Shown piece after piece: positions 50,392 to 59,868 of a DNA stretch of 64,000 nt. How positions within the stretch are numbered: the stretch's first letter is position 1; each line of letters starts with the position of its first letter. Location of the stretch: positions 1 to 64,000 of the forward strand of contig QHSL01000083.1 of NCBI GenBank assembly GCA_003220435.1. Reading direction: 5' to 3'. A program made the position numbers and the translations under genes. Source of the stretch: Candidatus Rokuibacteriota bacterium. GTDB taxonomy: Bacteria > Methylomirabilota > Methylomirabilia > Rokubacteriales > CSP1-6. The notes under the pieces are model-generated. The model saw only the letters and a list, made by a program, of their open reading frames with translations. It searched no databases and had not been told where the DNA came from.

Positions 50392-51239
50392 TGCTCGAGC
50401 TGGGCCTGGACGTGCGGCCGCCCCTCCCACGTGAGCTGGTCGAGCGGCACTTCGGCCTCCGTGCCGTCCGGGAAGCCCACCACGACGGACTGCTTGAGGA
50501 TCCGGATCGACCGCACCTTGCCGGTCATGCAGCCGCCGCCGCCGCAGGACGCCTGGCACGGCGTGTTCACGCGCGGCAGCCGCGCGCGCAGCTCCTCGTA
50601 GGTCGAGAACTCGTAGAGGAGGCAGCACTTGAGCCGGCCGCAGTTGCCGAGCAGACGGTTGTCGGTCAGCGGCATGTCCTGCGCCTTGGCCATCTTCACC
50701 GAGATCGGCTCGAAGCGTCGCAGGTGCGAGGAGCAGCAGAGCTGGCGCCCGCACGGTCCGATGCCGTCCAGGACGCGCGTCGTGTCGCGCGCGCCGATCT
50801 GGCGCATCTCGACTCGCGCGTGCAGCTCGTGTGCGAGATCGCGGACCAGCTCGCGGAAGTCCACGCGCTCTTCGGCGCTGAAGTAGACCGTCGCCCGACG
50901 CGCGAGGGTATGCATCTCGACGTCCACGACCTTCAGCCGGAGGCCGCGCGCGCGCGCGACGCGCTGGCAGGTGACGATCGCTCGCTCCTCGCGCGTGCGC
51001 CGGTCGCGGTACTCGCGCGCCTCCGCCTCGGTCGCCGGGCGCAGCACCCGGCGGTACGCGCGGTCCTGCTTGCTCTCCGGCACCTCGCGCTTCGCGCGGC
51101 GCACCTCGCCGACGGCGGGCTCGGGGGTCAGCGTCTCGACGACCACGATGTCGCCGACGTGGAGCTCGAGCTCTCCAACCCGGTAGTCGTCCGTCAACGC
51201 GGTGGCGCGCAGCCGCACCCCGACGAGAAAGTCGTTCAT
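50388..51239 (-). CDS. ricT: PSP1/RicT-family protein
   Basis: A 283-residue protein with the PSP1 C-terminal core and the cysteine-rich Fe-S-binding segments GPCGRQLCCSSHLRRFEP, GNCGRLKCCLLYE and NTPCQASCGGGGCM. In Bacillus the RicA-RicF-RicT (YaaT) complex carries Fe-S clusters and controls RNA processing; ricA and ricF are not present here, and in many phyla ricT stands alone next to holB, as in this run. ATG 51239 has GAGG at suitable distance; ATG 51248 directly abuts it. Confidence 0.9.
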   Translation of the reverse strand: MNDFLVGVRLRATALTDDYRVGELELHVGDIVVVETLTPEPAVGEVRRAKREVPESKQDRAYRRVLRPATEAEAREYRDRRTREERAIVTCQRVARARGLRLKVVDVEMHTLARRATVYFSAEERVDFRELVRDLAHELHARVEMRQIGARDTTRVLDGIGPCGRQLCCSSHLRRFEPISVKMAKAQDMPLTDNRLLGNCGRLKCCLLYEFSTYEELRARLPRVNTPCQASCGGGGCMTGKVRSIRILKQSVVVGFPDGTEAEVPLDQLTWEGRPHVQAQLEQ

Positions 51240-51250
51240 GGTCTCCATCC

Positions 51251-52087
51251 TCAGGCCGCCCGCAGCGCGAGCCGGCTCAGCACGATCTCGAGCGTGAGAC
51301 GCGGGTTCACGTTTCGCAACAGCGCCTCGCGCGCCTGGCGGCACAGGTCCACCGTGGCCAGGAGCTCATCGGCCGACCAGCGCTCGGCCTCGCTCGGGAG
51401 ATCGCCGGCGCCGGCGCCCAGGAGCGCGCTCGGTGCGTCCGACTTCACCAGCAGCAGGTCGCGGCAGAGGAGCCAGTACGCGTCCACCAACGCCTCCGCC
51501 TTCTCCCGCTCCAGGCGCTCCAGGCGCCTGAACAGCGCGTCGACCCCTTGCGCGCGGACCTCGGTCAGAAGCTCCCACGCCTGCGCGCGCGCCCCCACGC
51601 CACCGGCGTCGTCGCGCGCGGCGAAGCGCACGACCTGGCACCGTGACAGCACGGTCGCCGGCACGGCGCGGATCCGCGGCAGGATCAGGATGATGACCGT
51701 CGCGGCCGGCGGCTCCTCGAGCGTCTTCAAGAACGCCTGCGGGGCGTCGCCGGTCATGCGCTCGGCCTCGTCGAGGATGAACACCTTGCGGCGTGCCATC
51801 GCGGGACGAAGCGAGGCCTGGCGCTCGAGCTCGCGGATCGCGCCGATGCGGATGGCCCGGGCGCCTCGCGGGGTCGTCTCGGGGGGCGTCGGCACGATCA
51901 CGTGCAGGTCGGGATGATTCGGCGACGCGCTCCCGAGCAGCGCTTCGGCCAGGGCCAGCGCCGTCGTCATCCGGCCGGACCCGGTCGGCCCCACGAAGGC
52001 GTAGGCGTGGGCCACGCGGTCGCTCGCGAGCGCCCGGCGCAGCAGCTCGACGGCGCGCGGCTGATCGAGGATCTGATCAAGCGCCAC
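51251..52087 (-). CDS. holB: DNA polymerase III delta-prime subunit
   Basis: A 278-residue clamp-loader subunit. The AAA+ part has the Walker A-like VGPTGSGRMTTA with Arg in place of Lys, FILDEAERMTGDAPQAFLKTLEEPP (Walker B-like and SRC region) and LSRCQVVRF. The four zinc-binding cysteines usual in delta-prime are missing (GSASPNHPDLHVI). Lack of ATPase activity is normal for delta-prime. It overlaps tmk by 11 nt (GTG start 52087). Confidence 0.9.
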   Translation of the reverse strand: MALDQILDQPRAVELLRRALASDRVAHAYAFVGPTGSGRMTTALALAEALLGSASPNHPDLHVIVPTPPETTPRGARAIRIGAIRELERQASLRPAMARRKVFILDEAERMTGDAPQAFLKTLEEPPAATVIILILPRIRAVPATVLSRCQVVRFAARDDAGGVGARAQAWELLTEVRAQGVDALFRRLERLEREKAEALVDAYWLLCRDLLLVKSDAPSALLGAGAGDLPSEAERWSADELLATVDLCRQAREALLRNVNPRLTLEIVLSRLALRAA

Positions 52088-52697
52088 GGAGAAATTCCTC
52101 GACGACCGACCGCACCTCGGCGGCGACGACGGCGGCCGGCGGCGCCGCGCGGATCGGCCGCACGCGCTTGGGCTCGGCGCGCAGGATCTCGAGATAGCCG
52201 CGGCGCACGCGGCGGTGGAACGCCAGCGCTTCCCGCTCGAAGTGGTCGAGGCGCCGCCGCCCGATGCGCCGAAACCCGATGGCCGGGTCGAGATCGAACA
52301 GCAGCGTGAGGTCGGGCAGGATCCCGCTGGTCGCGCGCACGTTCAGCTCGCGGATCAGCTCGGGATCGACGCCGCGGCCGTACCCCTGGTACGCGACAGT
52401 CGCGTCGGTGTACCGGTCGCAGAGCACGACGCGCCCCCGCTCGAGCCACGGCCGGATCTTCTCCCTCACGTGCTGATGTCGCGCCGCCATGAACAGGAAC
52501 ACCTCGACGAGCGGCTCTGGGCGCACGCCACGCTGCTCGAACAGCCGCCGCACGGCGCCGCCGAGCCGGGTGCCATCGGGCTCGCGGGTGTGCTCGACGG
52601 GCCGCCCTCGCTCCCGCAGCCATCGCGCGAGCCGCATCATCTGGGTCGTCTTCCCCGACCCCTCGACACCCTCGAGCGTGATGAGCACGCCGCTCAC
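52077..52697 (-). CDS. tmk: Thymidylate kinase
   Basis: A 206-residue dTMP kinase with P-loop LEGVEGSGKTTQ (residues 8-19), the DRYTDATVAYQGYGRG (DRX) motif and LTLLFDLDPAIGFRR. It phosphorylates dTMP to dTDP. GTG 52697 is chosen because AGGAGG lies 9 nt upstream and it gives the usual MxGxLITLEG start; the longer in-frame GTG 52730 lacks this. TAGAGT (52734-52729) may be the -10 of the whole tmk-holB-ricT-metG run. Confidence 0.94.
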   Translation of the reverse strand: MSGVLITLEGVEGSGKTTQMMRLARWLRERGRPVEHTREPDGTRLGGAVRRLFEQRGVRPEPLVEVFLFMAARHQHVREKIRPWLERGRVVLCDRYTDATVAYQGYGRGVDPELIRELNVRATSGILPDLTLLFDLDPAIGFRRIGRRRLDHFEREALAFHRRVRRGYLEILRAEPKRVRPIRAAPPAAVVAAEVRSVVEEFLRGA

Positions 52698-52728
52698 GAT
52701 CCCTTTCCCTCCTCGCATTTCTCCCGCC

Positions 52729-52734
52729 ACTCTA
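52729..52734 (-). promoter_or_regulatory. TAGAGT -10-like element of the tmk operon
   Basis: The hexamer is 31 nt upstream of GTG 52697, with the ribosome-binding AGGAGG between them, giving a short conventional leader. Confidence 0.35.
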
Positions 52735-52827
52735 GCACGTCGCCCCGCACCCCCGACCAGGCCGGTGCGGGCGATGCCAGCAGGTCGACGTCCGACGCGT
52801 CCCGAATCCCACCGTCGCGAGCGACCC

Positions 52828-52991
52828 CGCCGGGTGAGGGGCGGGGCATTGGGGACGGGTCGATGCGACCCGTTCCCTCCAAGCGGTCACGGACGCGCCG
52901 CGCCGGGATGGAGCCCAGCCGCGACGGGCCAGCGGACGCGTGCCGCGTGGTCGAACGACCCCGTCCCCAATGCCCCGACCCCCACCCGGCG
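52828..52991. repeat. Paired-REP (BIME-like) element in the 311-bp gap between tmk and the channel-like gene
   Basis: Arms 52828-52859 and 52960-52991 are inverted copies over 32 bp with two mismatches (core GGGGCATTGGGGACGGG). Each inner end forms its own hairpin: ACGGGTCG/CGACCCGT at 52855-52873 and GGTCG/CGACC at 52949-52960. Such back-to-back REP hairpins are spread by REP-associated (IS200-like) transposases; none is in this window. The gap (52698-53008) holds no other gene that I can support. Confidence 0.65.
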
Positions 52992-53008
52992 TCTGCGAGC
53001 GCGACGAG

Positions 53009-53716
53009 CTAGAGATGCGTGATGGTGTCGTGCGCGGCCGGCTCGCGCTCCCGCCGCTTCCCCCGCTCGAGAATCTCGCGCGCGAGATGACGTCCCCCGA
53101 AGCCGAAGGCCAGCGCGAGCGCGAGCACGAGTCCGCCGAAGATGATGCCGAAGGCGATCAGCACCATGTCCCGGCCGATGCCGATCTCGGTCAGCGCGGT
53201 GGCGAAGATGAACAGTAAGATCAGCCAGCGGACGGCGCGGGCCAGCAGGCGCGCCCGGAGCAGCCCGGCGTTCACGCCGGCGACCAGCACCGCCTGCGCG
53301 ACGAAGTTGGCCGCGAGCCAGCCGATGACGAGAATCAGCAGCGCGGAGAGCAGGCGCGGCAGCAGGCGCAGGATCATGCTGGTGGCGCCGGCCGCGCCGG
53401 GAATCGCCAGCGCGTCGATGCCCATCGTGGCGAAGATCATGAAGATGCCCCAGAAGGCCACGACCTTCAGCGCCTGGGACGGCGGCCGGTAGACGCCGGC
53501 GCGCGCCAGCGCGGAGGTGAGGCCCCACGTCCGGGCGCGCTGATCGAAGTCGGTGGCGCGGGCGACCCGCGTCACGAGGGCCGCGGCGACCCAGCCGAGC
53601 AGCGCGCCGAGCGCCACCAGCGTCAGCATCGCCAGGATGCTGGGCATCACCGCACCGAGCGTCGCGGTCATGTTGCGGAACGCCGAGACGACGAGATCGC
53701 GCCAGAAATCCATCAT
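53009..53716 (-). CDS. Channel-like membrane protein with conserved TM-helix repeats
   Basis: A 235-residue protein with four to five TM helices. Two repeats of the MscS-associated 'conserved TM helix' type are visible (SILAMLTLVALGALLGWVAAALV; RLLSALLILVIGWLAANFVAQAVL), followed by GIGRDMVLIAFGIIFGGLVLALALAFGFGGRHLA, as in small mechanosensitive-channel homologues lacking the MscS beta-domain. Likely a channel or channel-associated protein of the inner membrane. GGAGGG precedes the ATG. Confidence 0.8.
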   Translation of the reverse strand: MMDFWRDLVVSAFRNMTATLGAVMPSILAMLTLVALGALLGWVAAALVTRVARATDFDQRARTWGLTSALARAGVYRPPSQALKVVAFWGIFMIFATMGIDALAIPGAAGATSMILRLLPRLLSALLILVIGWLAANFVAQAVLVAGVNAGLLRARLLARAVRWLILLFIFATALTEIGIGRDMVLIAFGIIFGGLVLALALAFGFGGRHLAREILERGKRREREPAAHDTITHL

Positions 53717-53732
53717 GGATGCACCCTCCGTT

Positions 53733-54554
53733 TCATTCCTTCACCGCGCCGGCCACGAGGCCCCGGACCAGGAACCGCTGCAGCGCGACGACGATCAGCA
53801 CGGGCGGGAGGCTCGCGAGCATCGACGCCGCGGCGATGTCGCCCCACGGCACCTCGAAGACGCCGGGGAAGAGCGCCAGCGCCACCGGGATCGTGCGGCT
53901 CGCCTCGGAGACGGTGAAGGTGTAGGCGAACAGGAACTCGTTCCAGCTGAACAGGAACGTCAGGAGCGCCGTGGAGGCGAGCCCCGGCGCCAGCAGGGGC
54001 ACGACCACCCAGCGGAAGGTCTTCGCGAGGCCCGCCCCGTCGACGGCCGCCGCCTCCTCCGCCTCGATCGGGATCTCGCGGATGAACCCGGCCAGGAGCC
54101 AGACCGTGAGCGGCAGCGCGAAGGAGGCGTGCACCAGCACGAGGCCCGTCCACGTGTCGCGCAGGTCGAGCGCGCGCATCAACAGATAGAGCGGGCTCAC
54201 GGTCGCGATCTGGGGGAAGGCCGTGCTCGCGACGATCGCCAGGAGTAGCCACCGCTTGCCCGGGACGGGGCGACGGGCGACGGCGTAGGCGCCGGGCAGC
54301 CCGACCACCAGCGCCGCAACGGTCGTGAGCGTGGCGATCCCCAGACTGTTGGCGAGTGCCCGGGGCATCAGGCTCTGCTCGAGCACGACACGGTAATGCG
54401 CGAGCGTCAGGTGGCTCGGGAGCAGCGGCGGGATCCGCAGCAGCTCCGCCTCGGGCTTGAACGACGTCAGGAGCTGCCAGAAGAACGGAATCGCGTAGGC
54501 GGCCAGCGCCGCGACGATCACCAGGTCGGCGACGGTCCGCGGCGTCGGTCTCAT
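53733..54554 (-). CDS. Sugar ABC transporter permease (MalG/SugB type)
   Basis: A 273-residue inner-membrane protein with six TM helices and the EAA loop EEAAAVDGAGLAKTFRWVVVPLLAPGLAS. Layout and sequence are those of the second permease of carbohydrate uptake (CUT1) importers. Starts with ATGA overlap on the first permease gene. No ATPase gene is in the locus, so a shared MsmK/SugC-type ATPase is needed from elsewhere. Confidence 0.9.
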   Translation of the reverse strand: MRPTPRTVADLVIVAALAAYAIPFFWQLLTSFKPEAELLRIPPLLPSHLTLAHYRVVLEQSLMPRALANSLGIATLTTVAALVVGLPGAYAVARRPVPGKRWLLLAIVASTAFPQIATVSPLYLLMRALDLRDTWTGLVLVHASFALPLTVWLLAGFIREIPIEAEEAAAVDGAGLAKTFRWVVVPLLAPGLASTALLTFLFSWNEFLFAYTFTVSEASRTIPVALALFPGVFEVPWGDIAAASMLASLPPVLIVVALQRFLVRGLVAGAVKE

Positions 54555-55423
54555 GCCGCCACCGAGCCCGTCCGGAGGATTCTCAAGTACGCCCACGCGA
54601 CGCCCATCACCAGGACGAACACCACCACGCTCAGCGCCGATCCGAAGCCGAGCTGGAGCGTCTGGAAGAGCGCGCGATAGGCGTAGACGGTGAGCGTCTC
54701 GGTCGTGTTCGCGGGACCGCCGCCGGTCAGCACGAACATGATGTCGAAGGCGCGCAGCGCGTCGAGCGTCCGGAACAGCACCGCCAGCAGGAGGATCCGG
54801 CCGAGCAGCGGCAGCGTGATCCGCGTCAGCGTCGCGAGCCGGCCGGCGCCGTCCACCTGCGCCGCCTCGTAGAGATCCGCCGGGATCGCCAGCAGCCGCG
54901 CGTAACAGAGGATCGCGACGAACGGCATCGTGCGCCAGACGTCGGCCAGCGTGACCGCCGCGAGCGCGATCCCGGGATCGCCGAGCCAGTTCAGGGCATG
55001 CCGCCCGAGCGCCACGTTGATGAGGCCGGCCACGGGGTGATAGAGCCACTCGAAGAGCTTGGCGGCGACGACCGCGGGCATCGCCCACGCGAGCAGCAGG
55101 AACGAGAGCGCCACCGCGCGACCGCGCCGCTGGGCGTTGATCGCGAGCGCCGCCGCGACGCCCAGCACCACTTCGAGCGCGACCGACGCCACGGTGAACA
55201 CCGCGGTGGTGTGGGCGGCGCTCCAGAAGCGCGCATCGATGGTGAGGAATGCGAAGTTGTCGAGGCCGGCGAAGCGCGAGACGCCGAAGATCGGAACCCG
55301 GTGCTGGAGCGAGAGCCAGAGCACCCAGGCGGCCGGGTACACCGTGAGCGCGCCGAGCGCAACGGCGGTCGGGGCGAGCAGCAGCATTCCCTGCCGGCGG
55401 TCGGCGGCCTCGCGTCGGGTCAC
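54551..55423 (-). CDS. Sugar ABC transporter permease (MalF/SugA type)
   Basis: A 290-residue inner-membrane protein with six TM helices and the EAA loop YEAAQVDGAGRLATLTRITLPLL. It is the first CUT1 permease and pairs with the following permease. GTG 55423 overlaps the binding-protein stop (GTGA). Confidence 0.9.
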   Translation of the reverse strand: MTRREAADRRQGMLLLAPTAVALGALTVYPAAWVLWLSLQHRVPIFGVSRFAGLDNFAFLTIDARFWSAAHTTAVFTVASVALEVVLGVAAALAINAQRRGRAVALSFLLLAWAMPAVVAAKLFEWLYHPVAGLINVALGRHALNWLGDPGIALAAVTLADVWRTMPFVAILCYARLLAIPADLYEAAQVDGAGRLATLTRITLPLLGRILLLAVLFRTLDALRAFDIMFVLTGGGPANTTETLTVYAYRALFQTLQLGFGSALSVVVFVLVMGVAWAYLRILRTGSVAA

Positions 55424-56706
55424 CGGAGGGCACCGAGGAAATGCCCGAGCCGGACGCGGGTGTCCTCGATGGCCCGCTCCGGCACCTTCACGCCGACGAG
55501 CGCCGCCGAGAACTCCGGCTGCACCGTCGCCGAGACCAGGAGGTAGTACGGCGTCACCGGCCGCGGACGCCCGGCGAGCGACAGCGCGTGCAGGCGGGGC
55601 ATCGCCGGATTGCGGCGCACCAGCTCCTCATCGTGATAGAGCGCCTGGCGGGTGGGCGAGAGCGCGGCGCCGAGCGCGATCGCCCGCTGCGCCCGCTCGC
55701 TCGTGAGGTGCCGCGCCAGGGCGACCGCGAGCGCCGGATGGCGGCTCCGGCGGGACACGCCGAGGTGAGCGCCGCCGGTCGAGCCGGCACCGGGCTCGCC
55801 GCGCGCGCGACCGGGCAGCGTGGTGAATGCCACCTTGCCGCGCACGGCCGAGCCCTCCGCCTCGAACAGGTCCCGCGCGTACGGCCAGTTGCGCAGGAAG
55901 ATCGCGTGTCCGTCGCCGAAGGCGCGCCGGCTCAGCTCCTCGTCGGCGGCGGTCGTCCAGGCGGGGCTCACGCCCGTCGTGATCAGGCCCCGGAGGAATC
56001 GAAGCGCGTCCGCAGCCCGCGCGGGCTCGGGGAACGCGTCGCCGTCGTCCGTGATGAGCCGGGCGCCGTTGGCCCAGAGCGCTTCCAGCACGTTGACGAC
56101 GAGCCCTTCGTACTGCTTGCCCTGCCACAGGTACCCGTCGAGCGCGGGATCGCGCTCGCGCGCGCGAATCAGGCGGACCTGCTCGACGAGCGCCTCGTAC
56201 GTCTCGGGCGGCGCGAGCCCGTGCTTGGCCAGGAGATCCGTCCGGTAGTACAGGAGCCCGACGTTCATGTTCCACGGCAGCGCCCAGATGCGGTGGTCGT
56301 AGGTCGCCGCCGCCACCGCGCTCGGGAAGAACGGGGCGAGCTCGGCCGGTTGCAGGTGCGGCGTGAGATCGAGCAGCCATCCCGCGCGCGCGAACTCCGG
56401 GACCCAGATGCAGTCGAGCATCATCACGTCGAAGCCCGGGCTCCGGCCTTCGAGGTTGATGACGTAGAACTGGTGCTGGTCGTCCGACGCCCACGGCAGC
56501 GCCTCGCCCTTGACGCGCACCCCGGGATGCTGGGCCTCGAACTCGCGCAGCAGCGACGGCAGCGGATCGGCGTTGCCGAGAATGCGCGCGTACTTGAACA
56601 CGAGCGTGACCGGCCCGCGCTCGCTCGGGCTCCCGGCGCAGCCCGCGAAGGTCAGGAGGACGAGCGCCCGGACGAGCCGCGTCGCGCGCAGGGTCCCCAG
56701 GCTCAC
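55420..56706 (-). CDS. Sugar ABC transporter substrate-binding lipoprotein (MalE/LpqY type)
   Basis: A 428-residue extracytoplasmic binding protein. GTG 56706 gives a lipoprotein leader with lipobox FAGC and then the CUT1 fold (VTLVFKYARILGNADPLPSLLREFEAQHPGVRVKGE, FDVMMLDCIWVPEFARAGWLLDL, LPWNMNVGLLYYRTDLL, FGDGHAIFLRNWPYARDLFE). In mycobacteria LpqY-SugABC recycles trehalose; position inside this trehalose operon suggests trehalose or a related glucoside as the ligand, as inference. Confidence 0.88.
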   Translation of the reverse strand: MSLGTLRATRLVRALVLLTFAGCAGSPSERGPVTLVFKYARILGNADPLPSLLREFEAQHPGVRVKGEALPWASDDQHQFYVINLEGRSPGFDVMMLDCIWVPEFARAGWLLDLTPHLQPAELAPFFPSAVAAATYDHRIWALPWNMNVGLLYYRTDLLAKHGLAPPETYEALVEQVRLIRARERDPALDGYLWQGKQYEGLVVNVLEALWANGARLITDDGDAFPEPARAADALRFLRGLITTGVSPAWTTAADEELSRRAFGDGHAIFLRNWPYARDLFEAEGSAVRGKVAFTTLPGRARGEPGAGSTGGAHLGVSRRSRHPALAVALARHLTSERAQRAIALGAALSPTRQALYHDEELVRRNPAMPRLHALSLAGRPRPVTPYYLLVSATVQPEFSAALVGVKVPERAIEDTRVRLGHFLGALR

Positions 56707-58208
56707 GACGGGACTCGCTCGCGGGCGAGCAGCCGCCCCAGGCCGCGCAACGGGACGGCCAGCCACGCCGGCCGGTTGTCGAGCTCATACCGCACTTCGT
56801 ACAGCGCCTTGTCGAGCTCGAACGCCGACAGCACCCGCCCGAACCCGGCGGGCGAGGCGGGGAGCAGCGGCAGGGGGGCTCGCGCGACCGCCTCCTGGTA
56901 TCCATCGAGGAACGCGCCCCCTGCGCGCTCGACCCAGCGCTCGCCCGCCTCCCCCGCGGCGCCGGACGGCGGCAGCGTCGCCTGCACCGCGTAGTCGAGC
57001 GAGCGGAGCATCCCGGCGACGTCCACGAGCGCGCACTGCTTACGGCGCCCCTCGGCGACCGCTCGGCCGGGCTCGCCCTCGAAGTCGAGCACGACGAAGC
57101 CCGCATCGGTCCGGAGCGTCTGGCCCAGGTGATAGTCGCCGTGCACGCGGATCTTCGCGCACCGCTCGCCGCCGAGGATCGCGAGATCGCGGGCTCGCGC
57201 GATCAGCGCAGGCTCGCACGCGACCAACGCCCTGGCGGCGGCGGCGAGCGCGGGCGGGAGCCCGGCGAGTCGCCCGCGCACGAGCTCGCACGTGCGACGG
57301 ACGTCGTCCGCGACGCGCTCGCTCCAGGCGACCGTATCGGCGGCGGCGATCGGCTCCGGCGCGAAGTCGGCGTCGGTGGGGTCGGAGGCGAGCGCCCGGT
57401 GGAGCTCGCCCGTGATCGCGCCCAGGCCGCGCAGCTCGCGGAAGACGTCTTCCGACAGCGCGTCGACGCGCTCCGGCTGGCACGCCTGCAAGTGAGCGGT
57501 GACCCAGCTCCATCCGTCGCCGTGGTTCGGCACGTAGCCCTGGAGCACTCCGAGCGTGGTCGGGGGCCCGGCGGCGGGAGCGTACTCGATCGCGCCGGCC
57601 AGCGGCGGCACGTGGGGGAACCGCGCGCGCGAGGTCAAGAACGCGCCGACCTCACAATCGATGGCGATCCCGGGTCGCATTCGTCGAATGGCCTTGAGGA
57701 CCAGCGCGGCGTCGTAGAACACCGACGTGTTGGACTGCTCCGCGGTCAGCCGCCGGGGCGCCTTCCCGGTGGTCTGAGCCGGGAAGCGCTCGGTGGGAAC
57801 GAACCGCACGACGCCGTCGCGGAGCGTCGGCACGGCCAGCCGGCATTCGAACGCTCCGAGGAGGTCTCGGCAGAACTCCGGGTCGTCGAACGCGTCCATC
57901 GCGAGCGTCGGCGACTCGCCGACCTCGAGCGTCATCGACAGCGCTCCCGGCGCGACTTCTTCTCGGGCGAGCACCAGCGGCACCGAGTACGTCTGGTCAG
58001 GACCCGCGGCGAACGCCACGTCCACGAGGACGAGCCAGCCGCGCTCGCCCAGCGCCGCGCAGTCTCGAAGCGCGACGGAGCGGATCGCGCGCCCCTTGTC
58101 GCCGAACCATCGCTGGAGCGGCAGCCGCCGCGGCAGCTCGCGCGACACCGCCCGCTCCAGCGCCGCGACGATCCGCGCGCCGTCAGATCGGCGTGGCCTC
58201 GATGCCAT
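56703..58208 (-). CDS. Maltokinase-type phosphotransferase (trehalose-associated)
   Basis: A 501-residue kinase of the aminoglycoside-phosphotransferase fold. Its N-terminal 'cap' ([23 protein letters not shown]) is the maltokinase Mak_N_cap type and the catalytic motifs are [12 protein letters not shown] (HxDxxxxQ/N loop) and VVLDFEGEP (metal-binding Asp). With TreS it turns trehalose via maltose into maltose-1-phosphate, the donor for GlgE alpha-glucan synthesis; no glgE is seen in the window. The start overlaps the treS end by 26 nt. Confidence 0.88.
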   Translation of the reverse strand: MASRPRRSDGARIVAALERAVSRELPRRLPLQRWFGDKGRAIRSVALRDCAALGERGWLVLVDVAFAAGPDQTYSVPLVLAREEVAPGALSMTLEVGESPTLAMDAFDDPEFCRDLLGAFECRLAVPTLRDGVVRFVPTERFPAQTTGKAPRRLTAEQSNTSVFYDAALVLKAIRRMRPGIAIDCEVGAFLTSRARFPHVPPLAGAIEYAPAAGPPTTLGVLQGYVPNHGDGWSWVTAHLQACQPERVDALSEDVFRELRGLGAITGELHRALASDPTDADFAPEPIAAADTVAWSERVADDVRRTCELVRGRLAGLPPALAAAARALVACEPALIARARDLAILGGERCAKIRVHGDYHLGQTLRTDAGFVVLDFEGEPGRAVAEGRRKQCALVDVAGMLRSLDYAVQATLPPSGAAGEAGERWVERAGGAFLDGYQEAVARAPLPLLPASPAGFGRVLSAFELDKALYEVRYELDNRPAWLAVPLRGLGRLLARERVPS

Positions 58209-59868
58209 ACGGCTCGTCGCCGTCGCCCGGTCGATCCAGGCGGAACCAGTAGAAGCCGTGCGGGCCCAGGCTCAGGAAGTACGGGGCCTGGCGAATCGTG
58301 GGAAACACCGTGTCGCCCAGCATCTCGATCGGCGTCGCCCCCGCGAAGCGCGCGAGGTCGAGCTCGACCGGCTGGGGCGCCGCGGAGAGATTGGTGACGA
58401 TCAGCAGCGTCTCGCCCTCGTAACGGCGCACGTACGCCAGGATCCTGGCGTTGTGCGGGCGCAGGAAGTCGATGGACCCGCGCCCGAAGACCGGCGACTT
58501 CCGGCGCGCCGCCAGCAGCCGCCGCATCGTGTTCAGCAGCGACGCCGGCTGGCGCGTCTGCGCCGCGACGTTCACGGCCTCGTAGCCGTAGACCGGATCC
58601 GTGATGACCGGCAGGAAGAGCTCGACGGCCTCGGCGCGCGAGAAGCCGGCGTGGCGGTCGCGCGACCACTGCATCGGCGTGCGAACGCCGTTCCGGTCGC
58701 CGAGGTAGACGTTGTCGCCCATCCCGATCTCGTCGCCGTAGTAGATGATCGGGCTGCCGGGCAGCGTGAGCAGCAGACAGTTCAGCAGCTCGATGCGGCG
58801 GCGGTCGTTGTCGACGAGCGGGGCCAGGCGCCGGCGGATCCCGAGGTTCAGCTTCATCTCCCGGTCGCGCGCGTAGGCGTAGTACATGAACGCGCGCTCT
58901 TCGTTCGTGACCATCTCGAGGGTGAGCTCGTCGTGGTTGCGCAGGAACAGGCCCCACTGGCAGGGCGACGGGATCGGCGGCGTGTGGGTGAAGATGTCGG
59001 TGATCGGGCGGCTGTCCTCGAGGTGCAGGCCCAGGTAGAGGCGCGGCATCAGCGGAAAGTGGAAGGCCATGTGGAACTCGTCGCCGTCGCCGAAGTAAGG
59101 GCGGACGTCCTCGGGCCACTGGTTGGCCTCGGCGAGAAGAATTCGGTCGCCCCCATACTCGCGGTCGATCACCGAGCGAAATTCCTTGAGGACCGCGTGC
59201 GTCTCGGGCAGGTTCTCGCAGCTCGTGCCCTCGCGCTCGATCAGGTACGGCACCGCGTCGCAGCGGAATCCGTCGAGCCCCCGGTCGAGCCAGAAGCGCA
59301 TGACGTCGAGCATCGCCTGGCGCACCGCCGGGTTGTCGTAGTTGAGGTCGGGCTGGTGGCTGAAGAACCGGTGCCAGTAGTACTCGTTGCGCTGGGGGTC
59401 GAGCGTCCAGTTCGACTTCTCGGTGTCGACGAAGATCACGCGCGCGTCCGCGAAGCGGTTGGGGGAATCGTTCCACACGTAGTAGTCGGCGTACGGCGAC
59501 GCCCGATCCGAGCGCGAAGCCTGGAACCACGGGTGCTGGTCCGAGGTGTGGTTCACCACGAGGTCGGTGATCACCCGCATGTCGCGCGCGTGCGCGGCGT
59601 CGAGGAACTTCTGGAAGTCCTCCAGCGTGCCGTAGGACGGATGCACGGTGTAGAAGTCCGAGATGTCGTAGCCGTCGTCCTTGAGCGGCGAGGCGTACAT
59701 CGGGAGGATCCACAGGCAGTCGACGCCCAGCTCTTGCAGGTAGTCGAGGCTCTCGGTGAGCCCGGCGAAGTCGCCGACGCCGTCGCCGTTGGCGTCGCGG
59801 AACGCCTTCACGTGGACTTCGTAGAAGACGGCGTCCTTGTACCAGTCGCGGGCACGGCCGGGCGTCAT
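58183..59868 (-). CDS. treS: Trehalose synthase (maltose alpha-D-glucosyltransferase)
   Basis: A 561-residue GH13 enzyme that interconverts maltose and trehalose. Start [30 protein letters not shown] is diagnostic; catalytic residues are Asp in [13 protein letters not shown], Glu in [10 protein letters not shown] and Asp in [13 protein letters not shown]. Length matches stand-alone TreS; the kinase is a separate adjacent gene, not fused. ATGA overlap with the preceding glycosyltransferase gene. Confidence 0.95.
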   Translation of the reverse strand: MTPGRARDWYKDAVFYEVHVKAFRDANGDGVGDFAGLTESLDYLQELGVDCLWILPMYASPLKDDGYDISDFYTVHPSYGTLEDFQKFLDAAHARDMRVITDLVVNHTSDQHPWFQASRSDRASPYADYYVWNDSPNRFADARVIFVDTEKSNWTLDPQRNEYYWHRFFSHQPDLNYDNPAVRQAMLDVMRFWLDRGLDGFRCDAVPYLIEREGTSCENLPETHAVLKEFRSVIDREYGGDRILLAEANQWPEDVRPYFGDGDEFHMAFHFPLMPRLYLGLHLEDSRPITDIFTHTPPIPSPCQWGLFLRNHDELTLEMVTNEERAFMYYAYARDREMKLNLGIRRRLAPLVDNDRRRIELLNCLLLTLPGSPIIYYGDEIGMGDNVYLGDRNGVRTPMQWSRDRHAGFSRAEAVELFLPVITDPVYGYEAVNVAAQTRQPASLLNTMRRLLAARRKSPVFGRGSIDFLRPHNARILAYVRRYEGETLLIVTNLSAAPQPVELDLARFAGATPIEMLGDTVFPTIRQAPYFLSLGPHGFYWFRLDRPGDGDEPYGIEATPI

